A stretch of DNA of 64,000 nucleotides from Ga0077555 sp050187415. GTDB taxonomy: Bacteria; Pseudomonadota; Alphaproteobacteria; Rhizobiales; Hyphomicrobiaceae. Positions 8,928-17,071 of the stretch are shown piece by piece. The notes below the pieces were generated by a model, which searched no databases, had not been told where the DNA came from, and worked only from the letters and a program-made list of their open reading frames with translations. The translations under genes and the position numbers were made by a program. The stretch lies in the NCBI GenBank assembly GCA_050187415.1, contig JBFWXN010000009.1:1-64000 (forward strand). The letters run 5' to 3'. Each line of letters starts with the position of its first letter. Position 1 is the stretch's first letter.

Positions 8928-9080
8928 TTACCCTTGGCGGTTGATCGTTGGCTGGCTCGCCAAACCGGGCAAGCGACCCGGCGCGGCGGGCATCGTCTCG
9001 AAGTCGGCAAGAGACTTCGACGCCTCGCGGGAATAGACCAGATCGAGAGGCTGCGCGATGAGCAATTCGCCACCCCTCAT
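8928..9080 (-). CDS. Putative 50-residue protein upstream of senC
   Basis: Short frame reading MRGGELLIAQPLDLVYSREA and ending in GLASQPTINRQG. The ATG at 9080 has GAGG six bases upstream and the stop lies five bases before the senC start, a spacing that suggests translational coupling. I recognise no family, no membrane segment and no metal motif. It may be a real small protein or simply the senC leader. Conservation of the peptide in related senC loci would decide. Confidence 0.4.
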   Translation of the reverse strand: MRGGELLIAQPLDLVYSREASKSLADFETMPAAPGRLPGLASQPTINRQG

Positions 9081-9295
9081 GGCTCGCCTCGATTGCCCCG
9101 ATCGGTCGCAGCCACCGAGGTCAGCCGCAGGTCCGCGCGGCCCAGCGGTTCGTCATGGCGGCAGCCAACAGCCCACGCTTCTATCGTCCAGGTTGTTGCA
9201 GCGGCGGTCCCGAGCCGTCGGCGCTTGCGGCCGCGCCAGGGTCCGCTACAAGTGGTCGCAGTCAACCGGACCACAAAAAGTACGAAGGCGAAGCC

Positions 9296-10723
9296 ATGAG
9301 CATCCAGTCGCTCACAGCGACGACCCGGCGTGTCATGAGCGCCATGTCGCGCATGGACGGACAGGAGGATAGCAGACTGCGGATGCAGACGATCATCCGC
9401 CTGCGCTGGTTCGGCGTAGGCGGTCAACTCATCACGCTCGCGGGGGTCTACTGGCTGCTCGGCTACGATTTCCCCGTGGGGTGGTGTATCGGGTTCGTGT
9501 CGCTGTCGGCCTGGCTCAACGTCTATCTCCGCATCCGCTTCCCGGCCCGGTATCGCCTCACCCGCACCTTTGCGACGATCCTCCTTGCCTGGGATATCCT
9601 GGAACTCGCGGCCCTGCTCTACCTCACCGGCGGATTGCAAAACCCCTTCGCGTTCCTCCTCGTCGCGCCGGTGACGGTTTCTGCGGCAACCCTGCCCGCC
9701 CGGAACACCATCCTGCTTGGCGCCGTTGCGCTGATCGCCTCGGCGTTGCTCGTCGGCTGGCATCTGCCCCTGCCATGGACCGAGGGCCAGCCCGTGGCGC
9801 TACCCGTCGTCTACAAACTTGGCATGCTTGCCTCGATCGCGTCGGGCATGGCGTTCCTGGCTCTCTATGCGGCGCGCCTGTCGAAAGAGGCGCGGCTCAT
9901 GTCGGAGGCGCTCGCGGCAACCGAGCACGTTCTGGCGCGCGAGCAGAAGCTGCACGCGCTCGACGGTCTTGCGGCCGCCGCCGCCCACGAGTTGGGGACG
10001 CCTCTTGCAACGATCGCTCTCGTCACGAAGGAGCTCGAGCGCAGTAGCGTGCAATGGCCCGAGCTGCAGGACGATATTACGCTGCTCAGGACCCAGGCCG
10101 AGCGCTGCCGGGACATTCTGCGCAAACTGACGCGCAGCCCGACCGAGCAGGATCCACATCACGTGAGTCTGCCCGTCACGCAACTTCTTCAGGAGGCTGC
10201 CGGACCGTACACGTCGTCCGAGGTACGCATCCGCATTTCATCGATGCCGCGCCCTGCGGCCACCAGCGTCCCTCACCGAGAGCCGATCGGCGAGCGTCGG
10301 CCAGGCCTGATCTACGGTCTGGGAAATCTGGTCGAGAATGCAGTGGATTTCGCCGGCTCGGCGGTCGACGTCTCGGCAACCTGGGACGAGCGGGAAATCG
10401 AGGTCACCGTCACCGACGACGGGCCCGGCTTTGCGCCGGACATCATCGATACGCTGGGCGAGCCCTACGTGACGACCAGGACCAGCGGCAATCGCCTCGG
10501 GCGGTCCGGCAAGGAGGCGTCGGGCCTGGGATTGGGTTTTTTTATTGCCAAGACGCTGTTGGAGCGTTCGGGCGCCCACGTCTCGCTCGAGAATCGTCCT
10601 TCGCCCGATCACGGTGCGATCGTTCGCGTGACCTGGCCGCGGAGCAACTTCGACCTTCCCGATCGGCGCGCGGAAGCGCCCTACGACGCGCTCGCGGGCT
10701 CGGTTCATTACGCCGCCGAATAG
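9296..10723 (+). CDS. regB: Redox-sensing histidine kinase RegB/PrrB/ActS
   Basis: Global redox sensor kinase, 475 residues, controlling respiration, carbon and nitrogen metabolism through RegA. Six membrane helices span about residues 40-195. The quinone-binding heptad GGLQNPF is at 112-118. The phospho-acceptor H231 lies in AAAHELGTPL, and the redox-active C271 is in AERCRDIL; the 40-residue spacing between them equals that of Rhodobacter capsulatus RegB (H225, C265). The ATPase domain has LGNLVENAVDFA, TDDGPGF and GLGLGFFIAKTLL. The ATG at 9296 follows GAAGG by about eight bases. No regA gene is adjacent on either side, which is unusual. Confidence 0.94.
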   Translation: MSIQSLTATTRRVMSAMSRMDGQEDSRLRMQTIIRLRWFGVGGQLITLAGVYWLLGYDFPVGWCIGFVSLSAWLNVYLRIRFPARYRLTRTFATILLAWDILELAALLYLTGGLQNPFAFLLVAPVTVSAATLPARNTILLGAVALIASALLVGWHLPLPWTEGQPVALPVVYKLGMLASIASGMAFLALYAARLSKEARLMSEALAATEHVLAREQKLHALDGLAAAAAHELGTPLATIALVTKELERSSVQWPELQDDITLLRTQAERCRDILRKLTRSPTEQDPHHVSLPVTQLLQEAAGPYTSSEVRIRISSMPRPAATSVPHREPIGERRPGLIYGLGNLVENAVDFAGSAVDVSATWDEREIEVTVTDDGPGFAPDIIDTLGEPYVTTRTSGNRLGRSGKEASGLGLGFFIAKTLLERSGAHVSLENRPSPDHGAIVRVTWPRSNFDLPDRRAEAPYDALAGSVHYAAE

Positions 10724-10745
10724 CGATCGATCGGTCGGCCCTGGT

Positions 10746-11537
10746 TTATGTCTTGGCGGCTTTCTTGGGCCGGCCTGGACGGCCGACCTTTCGGCTCGCG
10801 GCCTTGCCGCGCACAGCCCTGCTGCCGGCAGCCTTTCGGCCCCCGACGTTCCGGCTTGCAGCCTTTGCCATCGGAGCCTTCTTGGCAGCGGCGCTGCCCT
10901 CCACGGCCGCCGGTTTGCGGACAGGTGCCTTGCGGGTCGTCGCTCCTTTGGAGGGAGCGTCCCTCTTCTTCGCCGGCGCGGCCCGAGGCTTGGCGGCCGT
11001 TCCCTTGCTGCCTCGGCCGCCTTTCGCCGCAGTGCTGCGACGGGGCGCACGCCGTGCGATCGCGGCAGCAGCTTCCGCCTTTACCAGTGCGTTGAGGCGC
11101 TTTTGCATATCCTTCGGGTTGACCTTCTCGATCCGCGACTGGATAGACCAGACGTGCCCGAACGGATCCTCGATCTGAGCCGAGCGATCGCCGTAGAACT
11201 GATCTGCCGCCGCCCTCCGGATCTTGGCCCCGGCCTTGACCGCCTTGGCGACGACGCGATCGACGTTCTCGACATAGACGGTGAGAGAGACGCTCGTGCC
11301 CTTGAGAGCCTTCGGTCCGATCGCATTGACCTCCGGAAACTCATCCGAAAGCATCACGGTCGATCCACCGAGTTCGAGTTCCGCGTGTCCGATCTTGCCG
11401 GCCATTTTGAGCCGGTAGCGCTCGCTGGCGCCGAAAACCGTCTTGTAAAAGCGAATGGCGCTTGCCGCATCGCGCACCCGAAGGTAGGGCATGACCGCCT
11501 GATAGCCTCTCGGCACACCACTCCTCGCGTTCACCAT
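10746..11537 (-). CDS. VOC/glyoxalase-fold protein with histone-H1-like tail
   Basis: A 263-residue protein made of two unlike halves. Residues about 10-135 are a PhnB-type VOC (glyoxalase/bleomycin-resistance) domain: AVMPYLRVRDAASAIRFYKTVFGA, AELELGGSTVMLSDE, SVSLTVYVENVD, and IEDPFGHVWSIQSR. Residues about 150-263 are an Ala/Lys/Arg/Pro-rich, disordered, strongly basic tail with repeated KAP and KKA units, ending RPKKAAKT, like bacterial H1-type DNA-binding tails. Catalytic activity is not predictable. The ATG at 11537 gives the normal VOC start and has AAGGG nine bases upstream. It is convergent with regB, separated by 22 bp. Confidence 0.8.
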   Translation of the reverse strand: MVNARSGVPRGYQAVMPYLRVRDAASAIRFYKTVFGASERYRLKMAGKIGHAELELGGSTVMLSDEFPEVNAIGPKALKGTSVSLTVYVENVDRVVAKAVKAGAKIRRAAADQFYGDRSAQIEDPFGHVWSIQSRIEKVNPKDMQKRLNALVKAEAAAAIARRAPRRSTAAKGGRGSKGTAAKPRAAPAKKRDAPSKGATTRKAPVRKPAAVEGSAAAKKAPMAKAASRNVGGRKAAGSRAVRGKAASRKVGRPGRPKKAAKT

Positions 11538-11707
11538 AGCGTCGAATCCCTTGCCTTGAGCGTCCGCCTCGCGCGGCTTGCCTCCCGAACCTCGAAGTCT
11601 ACAGGCAGGCAACAGGAAACAAGGACTTAAGTTCATGCATAACCTTAACTGGCCACGGGTCTGCCGTCTTCTTCCTTGTGTCGAGGCTCAATTGAGTTCG
11701 AGTGTGT

Positions 11708-12613
11708 ATGGACAAGAATAAGCTCGCTGTTGCCGGGCAGTCGAGCCATGTGCTGGCGGCCGTCCGGTGGATGACCGTCGCGCTCTTTTCGTTTTCGGGA
11801 ATTGCGATCGCCGCGCGCGAAGCGGGCCGCGGCTTCGGCGCCCTCGACATCATGGTCTATCGCAGTTGGCTGGGTGTTTCGATCCTGGCGATTGCGCAGT
11901 ATGCCACCGGACGCAGCGTCGTTGATCTGCGCACACGGCAGCTTCCGCTGCTCACGGCACGAAGCGTCATTCACTTCGTCGCCCAATACGCATGGCTCGT
12001 TGCGGTCACGTTGATCCCGTTGGCGCAACTGTTCGCGATCGAGTTCACCGCGCCACTGTGGACGGCGCTTCTCGCGCCGCTCTTTTTGAAGGAGCGGCTG
12101 AGCGGCACGCGCCTGCTTGCTGCCGCACTTGGCTTCGTCGGGATTTTGACCGTCGTGTCGCCCGGTAGCATAGCGATCGGGCCGGGGACCATTTACGCCT
12201 TCGTCGCGGCGGTCGGCTTTGCCCTGCATTATCTGATGACGAAGCACTTGACCCGTCAGGACAGTGCATTTGTTCTGCTTTTCTACACGCACCTGATCCA
12301 GGGCTTCATCGCGCTGGCTCTGGCGCTGAGCGGTGCAGGCGTGAAGGTGCCGTCTCCTGAGGGCGCGCTGTGGATCGTGGCCCTCACCGTGCTTGGCCTC
12401 TTCGCCCACTATGCGCTTGCCCGCGCTTTCGCCCTCGCCGATGCCATCGTGGTCGCGCCAATGGATTTCCTGCGGTTGCCTTTGATCGCCGTCGTCGGTG
12501 TCGTGGTCTACGCCGAACGCCTGGCGCCGGCGGTTATCGTTGGCGCTGCCATCATTGTTGCTGCAAACGCGCTCAATATCTGGGGCGAACGTCGCCGCCG
12601 CGGCGACGCCTGA
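11708..12613 (+). CDS. EamA-type DMT-superfamily transporter
   Basis: Inner-membrane exporter of 301 residues with ten predicted helices in two EamA repeats (about 10-140 and 155-290). Recognisable family positions include LLAPLFLKERL near the end of repeat one and VVYAERLAPAVIVGAAIIVAANALNIW at the end of repeat two. Substrate is unknown; relatives export amino acids or metabolites. The ATG at 11708 was preferred over a GTG six bases earlier. It is convergent with the thiolase gene. Confidence 0.85.
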   Translation: MDKNKLAVAGQSSHVLAAVRWMTVALFSFSGIAIAAREAGRGFGALDIMVYRSWLGVSILAIAQYATGRSVVDLRTRQLPLLTARSVIHFVAQYAWLVAVTLIPLAQLFAIEFTAPLWTALLAPLFLKERLSGTRLLAAALGFVGILTVVSPGSIAIGPGTIYAFVAAVGFALHYLMTKHLTRQDSAFVLLFYTHLIQGFIALALALSGAGVKVPSPEGALWIVALTVLGLFAHYALARAFALADAIVVAPMDFLRLPLIAVVGVVVYAERLAPAVIVGAAIIVAANALNIWGERRRRGDA

Positions 12614-12684
12614 CATGGGCCGGGCGCACGTTCCAGTGGCGGCGGCACCCGATCAAGGCGCCGCCATCACCTTGGCGAGCCGCG

Positions 12685-13890
12685 TCAGGAGCGCTCGATC
12701 ACCATGGCGATGCCCTGTCCGACGCCAATGCACATCGAGACCAGTGCACGCTTGCCGCCGGTCCTCTCGAGCTGGCGCAGCGCCGTCAGGGTGATGCGCG
12801 AGCCGGAGGCTCCGAGCGGATGCCCCACGGCGATCGCCCCGCCGTTGGGATTCAATCGGCTATCGTCGGGCGCGAGTTCGAGGCCCTTGCAGCAGGCGAG
12901 GACCTGGGCCGCAAACGCCTCGTTGATCTCGATCACGTCCATATCCTTGAGATCGAGGCCGGCACGCTCCAGCGCCTTCTTCGCGGCAGGCACCGGTCCG
13001 AAGCCCATGATGCGCGGTGCCACGCCAGCCACGGCCGTGGAGATGATGCGTGCCCGCGGCTTGGCACCCGCCTTGTCGCCCGCGTCTCGGCTGGCAATGA
13101 TCAACGCCGCCGCGCCGTCATTGATGCCCGACGCATTGCCGGCAGTCGTAACGCCGTCCTTGAAGATCGGGCGAAGCTTGGCAAGTCCCGCCATATCGGT
13201 CTGTGGGCGCGGATGCTCGTCGGCATCCACCGACGTCGCCTCTCCGCCGCGCTTGGCCGGAGGAATGCTCACGGTCAGGATCTCGTCCTTGAAGAAGCCC
13301 GCCTGGCGCGCGGCCTCGTATTTTTGCTGTGAACCGAGCGCAAACGTGTCGCAAGCCTCGCGCGTCAACTGGAAGTCGCGAGCAAGATTGTCGGCCGTTT
13401 GCGGCATCGTATCGTCGCCGAATTCACTCTCGATCTTGGGGTTCGGGAAACGCGCCCCGAGCGAGGCAACGTAGGATTCGATCCGCTTCGGAAATGCACC
13501 TTCGGTACGCCCGACGACAAAAGGAGCGCGCGTCATGCTCTCGACGCCGGCCGAGACGACCACATCGGCCTCGCCACAGGTAATGGCATGGGCGGCCGAA
13601 ATCAGGGCGTTCATGCCGGAGCCGCACAGCCGATTGATCGTACTCGCGGGCACTTCCGTCGGCAGGCCCGCCAGCAGCATGGCGTGACGACCGACGTTGC
13701 GGCTGTCTTCGCCGGCCTGGCTGACGCAGCCAACGCTCACGTCGTCGATCGATTCCGGACTGAAGCCCGAGCGTGCCACGACGGTCTTGATCACATCAGC
13801 CAGCATGTCGTCGGGGCGGACGCGGCTGAGCGCGCCGTCCTGGCGGCCAAATGGCGTTCTCAGGCCGTCATAGATGTAGGCTTCGAGCAT
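12685..13890 (-). CDS. Thiolase (3-oxoadipyl-CoA/acetyl-CoA acyltransferase type)
   Basis: Degradative thiolase, 401 residues, cleaving a 3-oxoacyl-CoA with CoA. The nucleophile C89 lies in INRLCGSG, H357 in AVGHPLGASGSR, and the second Cys C387 in CIGVGQG. The N-terminus YIYDGLRTPFGR and overall length resemble PcaF/PaaJ 3-oxoadipyl-CoA thiolases, but specificity cannot be settled without comparison; no other aromatic-pathway gene is adjacent. The ATG at 13890 has AAGGAGA seven bases upstream. The gene is preceded by a 334-bp non-coding interval. Confidence 0.85.
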   Translation of the reverse strand: MLEAYIYDGLRTPFGRQDGALSRVRPDDMLADVIKTVVARSGFSPESIDDVSVGCVSQAGEDSRNVGRHAMLLAGLPTEVPASTINRLCGSGMNALISAAHAITCGEADVVVSAGVESMTRAPFVVGRTEGAFPKRIESYVASLGARFPNPKIESEFGDDTMPQTADNLARDFQLTREACDTFALGSQQKYEAARQAGFFKDEILTVSIPPAKRGGEATSVDADEHPRPQTDMAGLAKLRPIFKDGVTTAGNASGINDGAAALIIASRDAGDKAGAKPRARIISTAVAGVAPRIMGFGPVPAAKKALERAGLDLKDMDVIEINEAFAAQVLACCKGLELAPDDSRLNPNGGAIAVGHPLGASGSRITLTALRQLERTGGKRALVSMCIGVGQGIAMVIERS

Positions 13891-14224
13891 AGGGGTCTCC
13901 TTCCCGCGCGCTTTGCCGCTGTGGGGCGGCTGTTACGGCTTATCCGACGCCCGCACAGTGGCACGGCGGAACCCGCTCGCGCCAGAGCGCTTTGGAAGCG
14001 CGGGCGAAGCCCGACGCTCCGGAGCGTCGGATGCTTGGAGCCTGGCATTCAAAATAAATGGACGGTGGATTGCACCGAGGTCTGCCACCGGAAACGTGCC
14101 GTCGCCCGAAACGCGCCGATACCCATCACCGGGGTCAGCCGATGGAGCGGAACTCCGATCACGTCATGAGGAAGTCAGGACAAATTTCACCGGCGAACAT
14201 GCGAGGCGGGTCGCAATTGCCAGC
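13891..14224. other. Non-coding interval between irr and thiolase genes
   Basis: Both neighbours are on the minus strand. The interval contains a small hairpin (GCGCTT at 13987-13992 with AAGCGC at 13996-14001) and a 20-bp perfect palindrome at 14011-14030. No credible gene is visible. It should hold the thiolase promoter and the 3' end of the irr transcript. Confidence 0.5.
14011..14030. repeat. 20-bp perfect palindrome
   Basis: CCGACGCTCC is directly followed by its reverse complement GGAGCGTCGG. No U-tract follows on either strand. With the adjacent smaller hairpin it resembles an extragenic palindromic element more than an intrinsic terminator; an operator role upstream of the thiolase is another possibility. 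Confidence 0.5.
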
Positions 14225-14653
14225 CTAGCTGTTGTCTCGCACGAGGCGGATCACGACATCGACGTGACTGATGCGCATGCCCTTGGGCGGTTCGGGCAAT
14301 CCTTCGACGTGCACGCCCGCGACGTCCATCAGTTTGCCTTCGGTCTCGAGGTAGAAGTGATTGTGATTCGACGTGTTCGTGTCGAAGTATGCCTTCGTAC
14401 CTTCAATGGCAAGCTCGCGCAGCAGTCCCGCCGTCTTGAATTGATGCAGTGCGTTGTAAACGGTCGCCAGCGACACGTGCTCGCCCTGCTGCGTCACCTC
14501 GCCGTGCAGGCCCTCGGCCGTCACGTGCCGATCTCCCTGACCAAACAGGAGCGTGGCCAGCAGCAGCCGCTGACGCGTAGGGCGCAATCCTGCCTCCGCC
14601 AGCAATGCGCGGATTTCAGTCTCGCTCCTGAGCGATTCCAATCGGCCTTCCAC
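14225..14653 (-). CDS. irr: Fur-family iron response regulator Irr
   Basis: Haem-status-responsive transcription factor of 142 residues that represses or activates iron genes in Hyphomicrobiales. The winged helix starts AGLRPTRQRLLLATLLFG and continues with VSLATVYNALHQFKTAGLL. The histidine cluster NHNHFYLE, typical of Irr rather than Fur, is present. The N-terminal GCPWHD haem-regulatory motif of Bradyrhizobium Irr is absent, as in many other Irr proteins. It is divergent from fabA-fabB-fabI, a neighbourhood often seen for irr. Confidence 0.9.
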   Translation of the reverse strand: MEGRLESLRSETEIRALLAEAGLRPTRQRLLLATLLFGQGDRHVTAEGLHGEVTQQGEHVSLATVYNALHQFKTAGLLRELAIEGTKAYFDTNTSNHNHFYLETEGKLMDVAGVHVEGLPEPPKGMRISHVDVVIRLVRDNS

Positions 14654-14961
14654 GATGGCGCTCCTTCGGCCTCGAAGCTCTCACCGGTCACCGCGCACTA
14701 CTCACCGCGCATCGGTGGGACACACCGGCATCGTGCCTCAAGGATTGGTCCATTGACAAGCGCTTGTTATTACGCTGGTTGAGATCACGGGGCAACAGGT
14801 TCTCGGATGATGCTTGCGGCGCGCCCTGTCCCGGCCTTTTTGAACCCGGGATGCGTGTGCTACCAAGCCATCCGAATGGGCGGCTGCAAGCCTCCCTTGA
14901 CGCAAGAGCGAGGGCGGTGAAGGCCGCAGTGTCGATAAAGGACTTCATCGGGGAGCGCAGT
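14654..14961. promoter_or_regulatory. irr-fabA divergent regulatory region with 12-bp palindrome
   Basis: This 308-bp region separates divergent irr and fabA. A candidate fabA -35 hexamer TTGACA sits at 14753-14758 and is overlapped by the perfect palindrome ACAAGCGCTTGT at 14756-14767, an arrangement typical of a repressor operator. I could not assign a convincing -10 element or a canonical Irr box. The stretch from 14768 to the fabA start would be a leader of roughly 180 bases. Confidence 0.45.
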
Positions 14962-15504
14962 ATGGCAGAGCGACGTTCGAGCTTCGAATACGAGGATCTC
15001 TTGAGCTGTGGCCGCGGAGAGCTGTTCGGAGCCGGAAATGCGCAATTGCCGCTTCCTCCGATGCTCATGTTCGAGCGCATCGGGCATATTTCCGAGACTG
15101 GCGGCGCTCATGGCAAAGGACAGGTTGCGGCTGAGTTGAAGATTGCAGGAAACCCCGCCTGCGACTGGTTTTTTGCGTGTCATTTCAAAGGCGATCCAGT
15201 GATGCCCGGCTGTCTCGGCCTGGATGCGCTGTGGCAGCTCACCGGCTTCTTCCTGGGTTGGATGGGCGCGCCCGGGCGCGGCCGTGCCCTTGGCGTCGGC
15301 GAAGTCAAGTTCACCGGCATGGTGCTGCCGACCGTGCAGCGCATCGAGTATGTCGTCGATCTGAAGCGCGTCATTTTGAGGAAGCTGAAGCTGGCGATCG
15401 CCGACGGCTTGGTCAAAGCCGATGGCGAAACCATTTATCAGGTGACCGACATGAAAGTCGGATTGTTCGACGCGGGTGCAGGCCTGACAGCCAGCGTGGC
15501 TTGA
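14962..15504 (+). CDS. fabA: 3-hydroxydecanoyl-ACP dehydratase/isomerase FabA
   Basis: Bifunctional enzyme that introduces the cis double bond in unsaturated fatty-acid synthesis, 180 residues. The catalytic pair H74 (FACHFKGDPVMPGC) and D88 (CLGLDALWQL) has the same 14-residue spacing as H70/D84 of E. coli FabA. The ATG at 14962 has GGGGAG seven bases upstream. It is first in a fabA-fabB-fabI run on one strand. Identification is firm. Confidence 0.96.
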   Translation: MAERRSSFEYEDLLSCGRGELFGAGNAQLPLPPMLMFERIGHISETGGAHGKGQVAAELKIAGNPACDWFFACHFKGDPVMPGCLGLDALWQLTGFFLGWMGAPGRGRALGVGEVKFTGMVLPTVQRIEYVVDLKRVILRKLKLAIADGLVKADGETIYQVTDMKVGLFDAGAGLTASVA

Positions 15505-15665
15505 AGGCGGCGCAACGTGGGTTTTCGGTGGCGCGACGCGGCCGCGACGGATAGTAGCAGCCGGCTGATCGTGGCAAAAAATTGCATCCCGACGAATGCG
15601 GCGTGATTCGCGCGTCGAGACGCCCTATAGGAAGCGGGCAAAGGGATTCGGGAGGGGAGCCGGGA

Positions 15666-16895
15666 ATGAGACGGGTCGTGGTGACCGGAATGGGCGTTAT
15701 CTCGTCCATCGGCAACAACACGCAGGAAGTATTGTCGTCACTGCGCGAGGGCCGCTCGGGCATCAGCCGCGCGCCGTCCTATGCCGAGCTTGGATTCCGA
15801 TGTCAGGTCCATGGCGCCCCTCAGTTCGACTGGGAGGCTGCGGTACCGCGCAAGGCCAAGCGTTTCATGAACGCCGGCATGGGCTGGAACTATGTCGCAA
15901 TGGAGCAGGCCATTCGCGATGCCGGCCTGGATGCGAGCGATATTTCAAACGAGCGCACCGGCATTATCATGGGGTCGGGCGGCCCTTCGACGGCCGCCAT
16001 AGTGGCCGCCGCCGATACGACGCGGGCCAACAAGAGCCCGAAGCGCGTCGGTCCGTTCGAGGTGCCGAAGGCCATGTGCTCGGGCCCCTCCGGTGTGCTG
16101 GCAACGGCCTTTCAGATCAAAGGCACCAACTACTCCATCTCTTCGGCTTGCGCGACCAGCGCCCATTGCATCGGCAATGCCGCCGAGCTGATCCAATGGG
16201 GCAAGCAGGACGTGGTGTTCGCGGGCGGCTGTGAAGAGCTCGACTGGACATTGTCGTCGCTGTTCGACGCCATGGGGGCCATGTCCTCGCGCTTCAACGA
16301 AACCCCCGAAAAGGCGAGCCGAGCCTACGACAAGGACCGCGACGGCTTCGTCATCGCCGGTGGCGCCGGAGTGGTCGTGCTCGAGGACCGCGAGCGCGCC
16401 AAGGCCCGTGGCGCCCGAATCTACGGCGAGCTTGTCGGCTACGGTGCCACGTCCGATGGCTTCGACATGGTTGCCCCATCCGGCGAAGGCGCGGTCCGTT
16501 GCATGGAAAAGGCCCTCGCCGGCTTCGACGGCAAAGGCGTGGGAGCCGAGATCGACTACATCAACCCGCACGGGACGGGGACCCCGGTCGGTGATCTGAA
16601 AGAAATCGAGGCCATTCGAACGGTTTTCGGCAAAGCTATGCCGCAAATCTCGTCGACCAAGTCGCTGACCGGGCATTCTCTCGGAGCGATCGGTGTTCAG
16701 GAGGCCATTTTCTCGCTGCTGATGATGGGCAACGGCTTCATCGCGGAGAGCGCCAATATTACGGAAATCGACCCCGCGTTCGCCGATGTTCCGATCGCCA
16801 CGACCCGGATCGAGCGCGAGCTTAACTGTGTACTCTCGAACAGCTTCGGTTTCGGCGGAACAAATGCGAGTCTCATTTTCCGCCGCGACGGCTGA
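15666..16895 (+). CDS. fabB: 3-oxoacyl-ACP synthase I FabB
   Basis: Condensing enzyme, 409 residues, that elongates the cis-3-decenoyl-ACP made by FabA. The nucleophile C162 is in SSACATSAHCIG, and the two active-site His are in INPHGTGTP and KSLTGHSLGA. The C-terminal NSFGFGGTNASLIF is typical. The ATG at 15666 matches the usual MRRVVVTGMG start. The gap of 161 bp from fabA is larger than expected for tight coupling, but the strand and pathway indicate one operon. Confidence 0.96.
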   Translation: MRRVVVTGMGVISSIGNNTQEVLSSLREGRSGISRAPSYAELGFRCQVHGAPQFDWEAAVPRKAKRFMNAGMGWNYVAMEQAIRDAGLDASDISNERTGIIMGSGGPSTAAIVAAADTTRANKSPKRVGPFEVPKAMCSGPSGVLATAFQIKGTNYSISSACATSAHCIGNAAELIQWGKQDVVFAGGCEELDWTLSSLFDAMGAMSSRFNETPEKASRAYDKDRDGFVIAGGAGVVVLEDRERAKARGARIYGELVGYGATSDGFDMVAPSGEGAVRCMEKALAGFDGKGVGAEIDYINPHGTGTPVGDLKEIEAIRTVFGKAMPQISSTKSLTGHSLGAIGVQEAIFSLLMMGNGFIAESANITEIDPAFADVPIATTRIERELNCVLSNSFGFGGTNASLIFRRDG

Positions 16896-17071
16896 GTCAG
16901 GATGCTCGGTGATGCCTTGCGCGGCTTGGCCGGCCAGTTGGCCGAGATGGGTCGCGACACGGCATGGAGCAATGGAGTAAGAGCAATTGGGCCGGCCTGC
17001 GGCTCGAGGGGCCGCGCACTGCTTGGCTACAAGTGGTGGCACGGCAGGAAGGCGCCAAATCGGGAACGGTC

